A DNA stretch of 64,000 nt, taken from the NCBI GenBank assembly GCA_020205615.1, contig CM035151.1:9696565-9760564 (forward strand). Reading direction: 5' to 3'. The DNA is from Panax quinquefolius. Taxonomy: Eukaryota; Streptophyta; Magnoliopsida; Apiales; Araliaceae. Shown in pieces: positions 25,200 to 38,143 of this stretch. Each line of letters starts with the position of its first letter. Within the stretch, counting starts at the first letter, position 1. The notes under the pieces were generated by a model that saw only the letters and a list, made by a program, of their open reading frames with translations, was not told where the DNA came from and searched no databases. Position numbers and translations under genes: made by a program.

Positions 25200-26075
25200 T
25201 TATTCAGATAATCATAACCGTAATTGAATACACAATTATCTTTTTGCAGTAGTGCATGGATAATTTGTGGTCGTGATATTAATGAATACACAATTATTCG
25301 GGCAGTAAAGGTATGGATAATTTGTGGTCGGATACTAATGAATACACAATTATCTTCGCCAGAAGTGCATGGATAATTTGTGGTCGTGATACTAATGAAT
25401 ACACAATTATCTTTCGCAGAAGTGTATGGATAATTTGTGGTCGTGATACTAATGAATACACAATTATCTTTCGGTAGTAGTGTATGGATAATTTGTGGTC
25501 GTGATACTAATGAATACACGATTATCTTTCGCCGTAGTGTATGGATAATTTGTGGTCGTGATACTAATGAATACACAATTATCTTCGCCGTAGTGCATGG
25601 ATAATTTGTGGTCGGATACTAATGAATACACGATTATCTTCGCCGTAGTGTATGGATAATTGTGGTCGGATACTAATGAATACACAATTATCTTCGTCGT
25701 AGTAGTGTATGGATAATTTGTGGTCGTGATACTAATGAATACACGATTATCTTTCGCCGAGTAGTATGGATAATTTGTGGTCGTGATACTAATGAATACA
25801 CAATTATCTTTTTCAGAAGGTATGGATAATTTGTGGTCGATACTAATGAATACACGATTATCTTTTCGCCGTAGTGTATGGATAATTTGTGGTCGTGATA
25901 CTAATGAATACACAATTATCTTCGTCGAAGTGCATGGATAATTTGTGGTCGGATACTAATGAATACACAATTATCTTTGGTCGTAGTGCTTGGATAATTT
26001 GTGGTCGGATACTAATGAATACACAATTATCTTCGCCGTAGTATGGATAATTTGTGGTCGTGATACTAATGAATA
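25200..26075 (+). repeat. Minisatellite, about 57 bp x 15
   Basis: Direct repeats share GGATAATTTGTGGTCGTGAT, then ACTAATGAATACACAATTAT, and a variable GC-richer joint (TCGCCGTAGTGTAT and variants). I count 15 occurrences of the GGATAATT(T)GTGGTC core, spaced mostly 53-59 bp. Element A holds only scattered copies of the same unit, so the array expanded in B after the two diverged. The long minus-strand open frames across it reflect a period close to 19 codons and are not genes. Confidence 0.92.
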
Positions 26076-26344
26076 TCCTCGCCATTAGTGCAGGTGGATG
26101 ATTCGATGATATGGATTAATTATCGAAATGAGTCTCAAAGAATGAAATATTAATTCATGGATGTGGTAAAAGTCATCTTCGTCAGTAGTGTATCGATTGA
26201 TAGACTTGGTATGATTATGACCATGATTATTCTAAGATAATCACGATCAGATTGAAAACACGTAATATCCTCGCCAAGAAGGTAATGGATAATTCGTGGT
26301 CGTGATACTATTAAGCTAAGTCTCAAAGATTATTGGTTTTACAG

Positions 26345-26460
26345 CTTATATATCTTTGGCCCAGTAGTGCAAAGATGAATTGTTAATAAATATCTTTGGC
26401 CCAGAGTGCAAAGATGAATTGTTAATGAATATCTTCGCCTGGGATTACAAAGATGAATTT
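26345..26460 (+). repeat. Short tandem repeat 'ATCTTTGGCC-CAGTAGTGCAAAGATGAAT'
   Basis: Three adjacent copies of about 40 bp occur. The same motif recurs as small clusters at 9760-9900, 11120-11265 and 43385-43530 inside the 41602-type LTR. Confidence 0.75.
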
Positions 26461-26550
26461 AATGTTTTCAACGATAAAGGTATTCAAGGTATCCTCACCT
26501 CTTTATCATACTGTGTACGCATTCTAATTTCGAGGGCTTAAATTCCATAT

Positions 26551-26560
26551 GAGGGGAGAT
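26551..26560 (+). other. Polypurine tract of element B
   Basis: GAGGGGAGAT lies directly before the LTR start TGTGAGACCCC. It pairs with the primer-binding site at 23031 to define element B. Confidence 0.85.
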
Positions 26561-28990
26561 TGTGAGACCCCGTGATTTTATCAATAAAGATTTAAATTTT
26601 GTCAAAATAATTTTTAATATTATGGTGTGAATTTGAGATAATATTATAGTTGTGGGTAGTATTTATAAATTTTGCAAAGTATGCAAGTGGTTATATTATA
26701 TTCGATTGGCTTGGAGAATATTTGCTTTTAGCAGGAATATTCGCATAACTACCAATCATTGGTGGACCCCATAATGTAATTATCATTTGATCGAGAAAAC
26801 GATAAAAATATTTTTTAAAATAACTACGAAGTTTTACCGTTGATATCGCTGAACTACTCTAAGTAGTAAAAGTACAAAGAATACGTGTGGTGGTTGCAAG
26901 AAGACACCCAGATCGATTATCGATGCTTATGTGAGAAGTCACTCTTTGATTCCATTATCACGATTAATAATATGAATTATTATAATGATAATGACGCGTT
27001 TTTGTTTTATTCAGTATTATTAACGTAATAAAATGTAAACATCTTTTTATATAAAATAGAATACTTTATTAAAGTTATTCTATAAATGTAATATATTATA
27101 TTTTATTACGATAGTGTCGTATAGTATTTTTGCATAAGTTTTTTGATAAGATTGCGTAAGTTGTTTGCATAGTAAAATGTTTTTATATAAATAGAATATA
27201 TTATATTTTATTTAAAAGATTTTTCTTTAAATATGGACCGCCGATTAAAGTAAATCAACTGGACCGCTCATGGATTAGTTACTACGCATTCCATTTTCCT
27301 ATAAAATAAGCTCATTCCTTCATTATTTTCTTTTAATTCATCAAACTCTAGAGAGAGAAATTATAGAGAAGGTTATAGAGAAAATTATAGAAAGAAGAAG
27401 AGTATTCTCGCTACTTCACTACTTCTATATTCAGCTTCTTTTTACTGTAGAAGGGTGTTATTCTTTCTTCTTCAAGAGAACTTCGTTATTCCATTCATTA
27501 TTATTTCATTGAATAACTCGTAAAAGTGGCATACCCTATACATAACCTCAGATACGCGCCAGATACCCTATATACTGGTGAAATCCTTATGTTATTCCAT
27601 CGCTTATTATTCTCATTGAATAACTCAGATACGCGGTTTACCCTATACTTGGTGACATTCTTCTATTATTCTCGTTGAACATCCCGTCTGCTGTGTTTTA
27701 CACCCGACCGGTTCCGCTTTTTATTATTCTCATTTGAACATCCCGTCTCGCTGTGTTTTACACCGACCGGTTCCGCTTTTATCATTCCGCTGAATATCCT
27801 ATCAGTGTTTTACACCGGATCCGGGTTCCATCTTTATTATTCTGTTGAACATCCCGCTTTGTGTGAATTTCACCCGAATTCGGTTCCGTTATTATTATTC
27901 TCGTTGAATAACTCGCCTATGCCAAGCACCGCATGCACGGTGATTTCTTTTGTTATTCCATTCTTTATTATACCCAAATTGGTTAAAACTTTGACTTCTA
28001 TACTCCATGAAATTAGTAGAATATCCTCGATATTTGCGTTTCATCCAAAGATCTTTTCATGGAAATATTCTTCCGATCATTCTTGAATTTTACTCTCACG
28101 TAAACAAAGATCATGTCGATAATTGGACGTTAATAATTCATGGATTAAATAATTTTGAACTTGTTTTATTGAATTATTATGTCATTGTCATCATCCTCAT
28201 GTTATATTATGTTATCTTCGCTTACGCAAGATAGATGAACTTAGTATGATTATTATGACTCAGAGATCATTCTAAGATAATCACGACTTGATATAAATGA
28301 TGTGACAAAAGTCCTCAAAGGGCCCTGTGAATGCGTTGATGGATAGTTTTTGGTATGATTATGACTGTGGGTGATCTTAAGATAGTCACGACCATTGATA
28401 ATTTGATGAAAATCCTCGACCGTGGTATGTGGATGATTAGATGTGGTGGTTTATTTATTGTCGAGTCTCAGCCGATAAAAATTGATAAAAACCTTTTAAA
28501 ACCTAAAAGATAGTAGATTTTATTCTCTACTGACTCTTTTAATGGATTGCTTATTCCACCGCAGCTTAAACCGGTTGTCTATTGTATTTTATCGCTTTAA
28601 CATCGTTCAAGGCTAATGATAATTTATTCTCGCATTATCTTAGTCATAAATATTTCATCGGGCTAGTTGAGCTCACCCTTTCTTTCACCGTTTTCTTCGT
28701 GAAATGAGAACATACCGGGATTTAGCCTGGGAACGTAAGTAATGGTCCGAGGATAGCATTAGTAGTCCTCACTATTCGTGAAATAAGGTGATAATAGTTG
28801 TAATGAGGACTCCTTTTCGAGTTTGTATAATATCTAGTAGACAATATTTGTATTCAAACTCAGTGGCAACCCAAGATGGGTGACGATTATGTCGGGCGAT
28901 TGCATACCTACGCTTATATTAAAAATAAGTCAGATTTGAATTTATGTACCATAGTAAGTGGCGCGTGTAGTCAGATAAGTAGACCAAGAT
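26561..28990 (+). mobile_element. Ty3/gypsy LTR (3' LTR of element B), rearranged end
   Basis: This matches 20627-23029 over almost its whole length. A TATAAAATA box is at 27300-27308 and the tandem repeat at 27660-27910. The last 130 bp (28860-28990) are scrambled: the motif 'CCAAGATGGGTGACGAT' occurs twice and pieces are out of order. The terminal GGGGGCGCCACA is lost, and the sequence passes at about 28990-28998 into a different LTR copy. Confidence 0.8.
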
Positions 28991-30515
28991 TGGGTGACGA
29001 TACCTAATTTAAAGATTCAATCTCCTACTAAAAGTAAGGGGTGTTATTCTTTCTTATTCACGAAGAGAATCATTGTTATTCCATCGCTTATTATTCTCAT
29101 TGGAATAACTTTGATACGTGGTTTACCCTATACTTGGTAACATTCTTCTATTATTCTATTGGAACATCCTCGTGCGTGTGTTTTTTACAGGACCGGTTCC
29201 GTTAAATCTTTATTATTATTCTATTGGAACATCCTGTTTGTGTGTTTTACACAGGACTGGTTCCGCTTCTTTATTATTATTCTTTGGAATATCCACGTAC
29301 GTGTTTTACGCCGGACTGGTTCCATTCTTTATTATTATTCGTTGGAATATCCCGTCATGCATTTTACGTAGAACACGGTTCCGTTATTTATTATTCATTG
29401 GAATAACTCGCCTGCAAGGATTCTATCGCATTTATGGTGATTTCTTTTGTTATTCCATTCTTTATTATACTCATTAAGTTAAAACTTTGACTTCTATACT
29501 CCATGAAATTAGTGGAATATCTCGATATTTCAAGGCTTCATCCAAAGATCCTTTCATGGAAATATTCTTCTTAGTATTCTTGAATTTTACTCTACAAAGC
29601 AAAGATCATGTTGTGTGATTTGGATGTTATTGGTTCCTAGATAAATTAATTCTTGAACTTGTTTTATTCAATTCTTATATCATTGTCATCATCCTCATGT
29701 TAATATTATGTTGAAAGTCATCCGTGGCACTCTGTAGTGCATAGATGGACTTGGTATGATTATGACGAGACTATTCGGTGTAATCATTGACCGTAATGTT
29801 ACAAATGATGTGGTAAAAATCCTCAAATGGTCAGTAGTGCATTGATGGATGATTGTTGGCATGATCATGATTATTAATGAATACACAAATATTCTTCGCC
29901 CAGTAGTGCATGAATAATTGTGGTCGTGATACTAAAGAATATCTTTCGTCAGAAAAGTGCGGGGTGATTTGATGATGTGAAATATTTATTAAAGTCGAGT
30001 CTCAAATATATATAAAGATGATGAAAAACCTTTTAAATCATAAAAGATAGTAGATTTTATTTTCTACTTGACTCTTTTAATGGATTCTTTGGTTCCATTG
30101 TAGTTAAACTTGATGTTCATTATATTTTATCGCTTAACACATTTCAGAGGCTAATGATAATTTATTCTCGCATTATCTTAGTCATAATATTTCTTCTTGA
30201 GCTAGTTGAGCTCACCCTTTCTTTCATTTGTTTCTTCAGAAATGAGAATATATTTGGGACGCAATCGGGGAACGGAGTAATGGTCCAGAGGATAAGATTA
30301 GTAATCCTCACTATTACGTGAAATAGTGTGATAATAATTGTAATGAGGACTCCTTTTGAGTTTGTATAATCTCTAAGTAGACAATATTTGTATTCAAACT
30401 CACGGTTTATGTCGTATTGTATACCTACGCTTATATTAGTAAGTTGTATTTAAATTCGTACCATGTATGTCCGACTACCCAAGATGGGTGATGTATACCT
30501 AATTTTGGGGCGTCA
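28991..30515 (+). mobile_element. Ty3/gypsy LTR 3' portion (type of the 14698 LTR)
   Basis: This starts inside the LTR at the point matching 15731 and runs to a proper end, GGGGCGTCA, at 30515. The tandem repeat is at 29140-29410. It has no TATA box or 5' part. No primer-binding site follows; instead a copia LTR begins at once. Confidence 0.75.
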
Positions 30516-32368
30516 AAGCCAATCATGTTTGATGATAAAGCATATACTTTCAGAATAATCTTATTCATTTTATTTAATAAAAAGTATTAATTTATTAAAG
30601 GCTTTAATTATACATGATGTCGCTTTTATAATATGTGATAAACCCATAGTTTTAAGCAATGCTTTAGAATAATGATGATGATCATTCTAATGAGATCTAA
30701 ATTCTTAGAAAGCTTAAAACTAAAAATAGTTCCCAATCATCGATTACTAAATCGGGGATTAGTGAATCCGGATAGATCGGGTACATACGCTGTTTGCTCA
30801 TCGATGAGGATGATTGATCTCACGATCATTTGTGTGGAGACACTAAAGCAAGTATGTAGGTGCTTATTAGAGAATAAGTTCATCGAACGCGGGCTCGCTA
30901 AGGAATACCTAATGGAGTTTTTTTATTTGTCACAATCAATAGAATTCTCAGAGTGATAGTAAAGACAAGTAATCCTCGACTCGAGATCATCATAGATTCT
31001 TGTGTATGATGAGTTATACTTTGACTTATTCCTTAAGACCCTTAGGTATATCAAAGGGTATGCTTGGGTATAATAAGTCAGTATATGGAGATAATGTATG
31101 ATCAATAAAGAATCTACCACTTTAATAAAAGAAGAGAAATGTCCTATGTGATTCGATAAATGACAACCCAAAGAGTCCTCGGGTTAAGGCGTAATGAAAT
31201 TAGAAAGGAGTTTCTAATTTGCATTATTCGAGTCAGGCATTTAAGAGGATCGAAATACATATAATTAAATAAAATAAGACTCGACAAAGAATTCCATGCC
31301 TTATATTTAATCGGGACATCAGATGGTGGAAGGATTGAATTCATTTAAGAACTATTTACTCAAAGGTTCTTTAATGATTAATGTTGAAATCTATATTATC
31401 CGGAAAGTCGCTGATCGCTAGGAGGCTTATCCCTATCAGAGAATAATATTATTTATTTAAATAAATTAATTGTTTAATTTATTTATTTAAATAAGATTAG
31501 AATTGTTCTAATTGATTTATTCACAACCTGCTTAATATGGAGAACCTAAAGGGTCACACCATAAAAGGAAGAATAATTATTTAAGAAGTTAATGGCATAA
31601 TCGTAATAATATAGTTATGTATATTTAATTTAATCTATGGTGATGTAATAAATTAAATAGCTTAATATTTATTATTTAATATTTTAGAAATATTAAATAT
31701 AAATTAATAAGAGGAGTCTTATTAATATTATTACAATTATTATTATTTTAATTTCTAAAAGAGTTTAGGAATTAATTTAATATAAGTATTTCATTTATTC
31801 CTAATCGATTAGAAGGAAAATTAGTTAAAGGAGTTTAATTAATTATCCCTAATAAGATTAGGGAGCTTAATTAATTAAAAGAATTTAATTAATTAAATAA
31901 AACCCAATTCCTTAATTGTTAAGGTGGGTTGCCCACATCTATAAATAAGAGGAGTCTTATTACGGGTGTATGGGGTTGTTGATTTTCAAACAACATAATA
32001 ATTCCAATTGTTTGAGAGAGTACACCTTTTTTCTATAGAGATAGAAAAACTAGGTTTAGCCAACCACCCATCTTCTTGAATTTTATTCTTCCTCGTGGAT
32101 CACCCCAGAGGCCAAACATTGGGTGGCTAACGCCGATCAAAGGAAGGAACCAACCCCGTGGATTCAAGATCGAACGCGAAAAGGATTGGAGGTGAACTTG
32201 CACCGAGGAAGCTCGATCTTCAAGGGTATGACTTTATTCTTTCTTTTTCGCTTAATTAATAATGCATAAAGGGTGATCCCGTATATGGTTTGTAAATTTT
32301 TAAACTCGATTTTTACACGCTTCGCGCTTTTTTTTTGCAATTGATTGATCATGCATATTAATATTACA
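30516..32368 (+). mobile_element. Copia element D 5' LTR
   Basis: This matches 38174-40030. The first 18 or so bases of the LTR, present at 38156, are missing here and the gypsy LTR end takes their place. A TATA-like segment (CTATAAATAAGAGG) is at about 31940-31953, and the same at about 39600-39613. The U3 is very AT-rich, with repeated AATTAAA...TTTAATT inverted motifs (31780-31900). Confidence 0.85.
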
Positions 32369-32376
32369 AACCTAAT

Positions 32377-32392
32377 AAAGGGCATCGAGCCA
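32377..32392 (+). other. Degenerate primer-binding site of element D
   Basis: AGGGCATCGAGCC resembles TGGTATCAGAGCC just after the LTR end, with about four changes. The position is right; the match is weak. Confidence 0.5.
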
Positions 32393-32479
32393 AACCTTTA
32401 TGCAAATTATTAATTGTTTTAATTTGATATATATATCGATATGTGTTTGTAACAATTTAATTGGGCATAATTTTATCAG

Positions 32480-32481
<2 letters not shown>

Positions 32482-32535
<54 letters not shown>
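32482..32535 (+). repeat. Poly(A) homopolymer, 54 nt
   Basis: An uninterrupted run of A in the leader of element D, followed by about 200 bp of A/T-only sequence. Its exact length is likely uncertain. Confidence 0.95.
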
Positions 32536-32539
<4 letters not shown>

Positions 32540-32779
32540 TAATTTTTTTTAAAAAATTAATCAAAAAATGAAAAAAAAAGATAAAAAAAAAAATTTATCA
32601 AATTTTTTTTTATTTTTAAAATTTATTCAAAAAAAATTTTTAAAAAAAAATAATTTTATATATTTATAAATAAGCATAATCATAATAAAATATATATATA
32701 AATATAATATAAAAAAAAAAAAAAATATAATAATAATGATATCGATTCGATTAAATGATATCAATATATATATTATAAA

Positions 32780-32970
<191 letters not shown>

Positions 32971-33218
32971 ATATATTTTATTTTATATAATAGGTTTATT
33001 TAATATTAAAATAAATAGTTTATTTTATATTTTAATATTAATATTATATATTATATTATTTTAAATTAAAATAAAAGTTTATTTTAATTTTAAAATAAAA
33101 GGTTTATTTTAAATTAAAAAAAAAAAGGTTTATTTTAATTTTAAAATTAGAATTTCATGCTAACTAATTAGAGTTGGAATCGATTCCATGATAACTAATT
33201 GGAGTTGAAATTGATTTT

Positions 33219-33600
33219 ATTTTCCTTAAATAAAGGAGTTTATTTAGATATGAAAAAGATTTCATATTATTCAAAAATAAAAGAGTTTATTTGTGAAATA
33301 AAAAAAGAATCCAATTTCCTTAAATAAAGGAGTTTATTTAGATATGAAATAAGATTTCATATTATTCAAAATAAAAGAGTTTATTTGTGAATAGAAAGAG
33401 AATCCATAATTTCCTTAAATAAAGGAGTTTATTTAGATATGAAATAAGATTTCATATTATTCAAAATAAAAGAGTTTATTTTGTGAAAAGAAAGAAAATC
33501 AATGTTTCCTTAAATAAAGGAGTTTATTTAAATATGAAATAAGATTTCATATTATTCAAAATAAAGGAGTTTATTTTTTGAATTAATTAAAATCCGTGTT
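33219..33600 (+). repeat. Tandem repeat, about 96 bp x 4
   Basis: Units start at about 33219, 33315, 33410 and 33506 with TTTCCTTAAATAAAGGAG. Each contains two small hairpins of the form AAATAAA-RGAG-TTTATTT. Shorter relatives of the same hairpin continue to about 33860. Confidence 0.85.
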
Positions 33601-34619
33601 TCTTTTTAAAAATTTTTTTTTTTTTTACATGGAATCGATTTCATAATTAATTAAAATAAAAGAGTTTATTTTAATTAAAGATTTTTTTTTTATTATGGAA
33701 TCGATTCCATAATTAATTAAAATAAAGGAGTTTATTTTGATTAAAGATTTTGATTAAAATAAAATAGTTTATTTTATTCAAAATTGGATAAATTAAAATA
33801 AAATAGTTTTATTTTGATTTAAATTTTGATTAAAATAAAGGAGTTTATTTTGATTCAAAAATAGATTTTATACTAACTAAATTTGCCCATTAAATGATAT
33901 CAATATATATATTAAATGTTTATTATTCATGAGATGAATGTTATTTATCGATGCATATGGTGATGTGTATGTATGATAATAAATGGGATTGATTATGGAC
34001 TATCGACCAATATGATTGGATTTTATTTTAGTCGATGTATTTAATGTACGGGTTTTATTAAATGGGGTCTCAGAGACTGCCTTCTCTAATTTTTCTTAAT
34101 GTAAATTCTATCTCCTCCTATGCATTTCCCTCGATCACGATCAAGGTTTCTATTTATTTTAAATAGTTTTGTAATAGAATAGTTAGAATTAATTTTGAAA
34201 AATTGGAGATCAAGGAGCAAGGAGCGCTTGAAGACCCGCTTTGTAATGGAGCCCCAAGTTAAATGTAATAGTTATATTTAAATATTATTTCTCGCACCCC
34301 TGGGGTTCAATTTTGGTTCACTTGGTGGCTCTAGTGAACCAAACTAGAATAAAAGTCCATAATCAATCCGTAGTAATATAGTATTCTATATGTGCATGCT
34401 ATATACTATATATATTATATATTATGCAAACATGCTTCGATGTTCATTAATACGACGCGTATTTTATATATATATGTAATACGCTTAAACAAGATGAGAC
34501 AAATTAATAACAAACCCCTCAATTTTTATATTAAGTCCTAAGTTGCTCAAAGATATTTGGAATATCGAACGTCGCTTTCTAGCATGATAAAATTAATAGA
34601 GTATTAAATATTTAATATG

Positions 34620-34920
34620 AGTTTGTTGTGTCACCACAAGGCAAGTATTAAGTATTTAAGATGTTAATTTATCACATTTGATGCTTATAAAGAAAATTGA
34701 ACAATATTGTTTTGTCAGGTCACCACAAGGATGATATTTTTCTTTTTTTGAATATACGGAGTGCTAGGTTGACTTAACTTCGATAATTTTGATTCTGATG
34801 TGCCACCACTGATCAAAATAATCTAAGAGGCAAAATACAAGGAGTCAGATAGTTGATGTAATCGACAAAAAGTTGTCTACCTATTTATTTATATATAGTT
34901 TGTTGTGTCACCACAAGGCT
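34620..34920 (+). repeat. Dispersed repeats of TTGTGTCACCACAAGG in copia leader
   Basis: Copies are at 34622-34641, 34709-34730 and 34899-34918, with a partial copy at about 34795-34810. Each core TTGTG-TCAC-CACAA can form a 5 bp stem with a 4-nt loop. The rest of 33860-35180 shows no coding sequence. Confidence 0.75.
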
Positions 34921-35249
34921 ATATACATTTGAAATGGGATCCTTATTCTCACTAGCAAATCTTTAATTAGATTTTATTTAACTATATAAGTGAGGGTAAT
35001 ATAGTTTGAAGAAAATAAGGGAGATACCAATTTAAAACAAGACCTAATTTATTTTGGTAATTAATAAAAGAATGTATGTTAAAATGTTGTTAATTACAAA
35101 TTCATTTACGTAATTTTACAATGTCTAAAATTACTATCATCACAAGCATATTAGATGCTAAATTAATCGTAATCAATTAAACTGGATTGGTTAAGGAATT
35201 TGAGAATAGTTCTCATAGTCGAAAAAGCTATCTTATGTCCTTAATACGC

Positions 35250-35935
35250 CTATCCTCAAGAATGGTTGCGCATAATGCCTCCGAGGAAGAGATTGCTACT
35301 TTTAGAAAGTGGCAAGATGATGCACAATGCTCAACGCATCATGCTCAGATCCACAAGTAGTAACGAGCTTCAGCCACAAGATGAAAACTATGGATGCTTC
35401 CTACTATATTCCCGCACATCAAGTAGTCGATGGTGAGAGAAAGTAGGACCGATAGATATCGACATTCAAGGAGCTCTTCCGATCTAGAACGGCCAATGGC
35501 ACTATATAAGATGCATAAAAAGTTCTTAACATAATCAATTTGATTGATCAATTAGAGACAACCGGTTTTGTCATGGATGGAGAGTTGAGCCAAGATTTGA
35601 TCTCGCACTCACTCCCTGAATTCTTTTCAATTGTTGTGAATTTTTCATATGAACAAGCTAGATATCGCCTCGCCGATTTGCTTAACATATTGAAAAATGT
35701 TGAGAGTCACTTTCCAACCAAGAAAGACCAAGTCTTACCGGTAGGGGCCAAAGGATCTTCTCAAAAGAAGAACGATTCAAAGAAGGTAAATAGAAAGGCA
35801 AAAACAAAGGATAATAAGAACAAAACTCGATATTTGGATAAAGAAAGGAGTTTGCTTCCACCGCAATAAGCCCGACAATCGAAAGAAATCGCAGAAGAAG
35901 CATTTGCAGAGGCTAACCAAAGAAGCTTAGTGAAG
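35250..35935 (+). pseudogene. Ty1/copia gag with damaged zinc knuckle (element D)
   Basis: Readable pieces are a KWQDDA-like stretch (about 35305), then an open frame (35540-35869) beginning LIDQLETTGFVMDGELSQDL, as in the gag (UBN2-type) domain of plant copia elements. A lysine-rich tail follows. At about 35840-35900 the knuckle reads CFHRNKPDNRKKS where the family has CFHCGKPGHWKRNC, so a cysteine and the histidine are gone. Breaks upstream remove the N-terminal frame. Confidence 0.8.
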
Positions 35936-36479
35936 TTTCTACATAATACGCTTTTTGTTCATGATTGAAATAAATTTTTTTCTTTAAGTCAAGGTTCTAC
36001 TGGGTATTGGATACCGATTTTGGTTATCATAAATATAGATTTTATGAAGGACCAAGTAAGTAGAAAGCTAAACAAATATAAGTAATCCTATGTGTGGGAA
36101 ATGAAGCAAAGGTCACGATTAGCCATAGAAACTTATAGTTTAGCAATGCCTACGGCAAATCTATTAAGTCAATAAGTTGTTATCAGATTCCAGCTTCTTG
36201 TTAAAAATATTATTTCCATTTTATTGTTGGACAATGAAATTTTGGTATTATAATTAAGAACAATTGTTGTTCTATTTATAATAATAATGTTTTCAGATAG
36301 AATCGAATATTACTTAATAAATTTTGTATACTGATTTACATGAAAATAATTTTGTAAATTGAACAAATTAGTATAAGAAAAGGAGATGATCATTCAAAGA
36401 GTCGAATGTGTGTATTTGTCGAATACAAGTGTGAATTATTGAAAGGTTCAAAGAATTCAAAAGTGAAACAAATTGGCAA

Positions 36480-36990
36480 AGTATTAAGATTCTTTGATTA
36501 GATCAAGGAATAAATACTTGTGCAATAAGTTTCTAGATCATCTCAAATGGTTTTTTCTCATAATGGACACATCCCGACACGCAATAATCGATTGATTGAT
36601 GTATCCGAAAGGAAAATCATCACACTTGTTGGACATGGTGCGGTCCATAATGATTTTACCGACATTCCAAAGATCCTTCAGGATAATGTCCTAGAAATGG
36701 TCGACATTCATTTAAAAAGGTAACCTCAAAATCCGCCCCAAGACTCCATAAAAGTTATGGATGTGGAGGATTCCTAATCTTAAGTATGTTAAGATAAGGG
36801 TTGTCCAACTTATGTGAAAAGGTTTCAAAGGATAAGTTTGGGACAAGATTTGACAAGTACAGATTTGTGGGACATCCTAAAGTAAGTTTAGGTATATGTT
36901 CTATAATCCTACTTAGCAAAAGGTGTTTGTTATAAACACGCCGCCTTCTAAGATAAAGGTGTTTATCATCAAAAGGGCTAGTGGGAGGAT
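36480..36990 (+). pseudogene. Ty1/copia integrase remnant (element D)
   Basis: The late integrase core and C-terminus are recognisable: LDMVRSMM at about 36630, SFTDIPKI, a stretch corresponding to VPSKSAPK, then CEKVSKDKFGTRFDKYRFVG at about 36810-36870, and a KVFVI-like end. The catalytic triad region upstream (35950-36480) is not recognisable. Several frame changes occur. Confidence 0.75.
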
Positions 36991-37339
36991 AATAGATCTC
37001 AAGAGTTCAAGAACCACAAAACACTATAAGTCAAATAAGAGGAACTCAGTAGAGATAGACCTATTGTATACCACAAATCAATCAGAATCGAATAGTATCA
37101 AGATACCTAGAGGTATGGATCATCATGGATGATGATGATGATGATGATGAGGTATACGACATCATGAAGATGATGATCCGTAGTTACATACGATGAGGTA
37201 AGAGCAATCAAAAGAGTGTACAAAAAAAGGGTCAGTGGGAGCGCCGTGGAGCATGTGACATTCCTAATTATATATATGTTGATATACTACTGATAAGGAA
37301 TGACATACCAATGCTACAATCAAGAAAGATAAAGTTGTT

Positions 37340-38110
37340 CTAAACATTCCTCCATGAATGATTTGGGAAGAGTATCTTAATTGGGGATATAAATCTATAT
37401 AGATAGATTTAAGAGGATGCTCGACTTAACCCAAGGAACGATATTCATTTGATGCTAAAGTCGCTTAGCATGGGCAAACTCCAAGAGATGTCTCATGTCG
37501 ATGAGCTATGGAGTGTATCTCTTAATAGTCCCCATAGACTCAAAAAGAGAGAGATCGCATGAGTGACAATCATGTATGCAATGAAATATACGAGACCCGA
37601 TGTCGATCACCATATTCTGGAGAAGTTCACTATGAAGTCGCTGAAAACATCTTAAAGTGCTTAACCCAAGACTAAGGATGTGATCATATTCATGGTGGGT
37701 CTAAATTAAAACCAGAGGGCTTAATGACTCAAGTTTTTTTCGCATGCACTCAAGACGACGAAAAAAAATCCACTTTAAGGTAAAGTGTTATCTCGAATAA
37801 AGGTGCAGTTGAATCGAAAGGTTCCAAACAAAGAAAGAGTTGTCGGTTTAGTGATAAAGACAAAGTATATAGCTATAAATGAAGTCGCAAGTTGATTGTT
37901 TGGATTAAAAGTTCATTACGTAACTAGAATAGTTCCTAAGTCTCATCTTCGATCTAAACATGTGTCAGGGCACTTTCATTTGATTATTGTAATCATCGAA
38001 AGATGGGAAATCACTATGTAGATAGTGGACTCTCAAGAACAACATTACATATCCATTAACTAAAGCTTATCCAACAGCAGGATAATCGCCACTTGCAGAG
38101 AAGAAGAGTA
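37340..38110 (+). pseudogene. Ty1/copia reverse transcriptase end and RNase H remnant (element D)
   Basis: Readable pieces include a DLG-E--ILGIKIYRD-like stretch (about 37355-37405), a KCPKTP-type region, a TRPDV-like stretch (about 37590) and the RNase H block. In that block VLSRIKVQLNRKVPNKERV (37780-37850) corresponds to the usual SWKSSKQ region, and a KHV-R-FHLI-like stretch lies near 37960. The RT catalytic box is missing, and 37128-37150 carries a GAT trinucleotide repeat. The remnant ends just before the polypurine tract. Confidence 0.65.
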
Positions 38111-38143
38111 TAAGATACACGACGACGATCGGTTTTTTTAGTG

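Larger units (their letters stand above)
23046..26550 (+). mobile_element. Internal region of element B, non-autonomous gypsy derivative
   Basis: The leader (to about 23170) matches element E. Gag is essentially absent. A short stretch at 23780-23910 matches the pre-RT linker, including an EREIEFCIDPK-like reading. From about 23960 on, pol is replaced by about 2.6 kb of AT-rich sequence shared in inverse orientation with element A (about 1442-3800). It includes a minisatellite (25200-26075) and shorter repeats (26345-26460), and ends in a polypurine tract. I see no gene here. Confidence 0.7.

Noticed and set aside
25200..26075. CRISPR-like array
   Set aside because: The unit is repeated head to tail with no unique spacers, no cas genes are present, and the DNA is plant nuclear.
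25157..26085. Long minus-strand open frames repeating ITTTNYPYTTAKDN-like units
   Set aside because: They lie exactly in the 57 bp minisatellite, whose period is near 19 codons; openness follows from the repeat, and frames shift where unit length varies.
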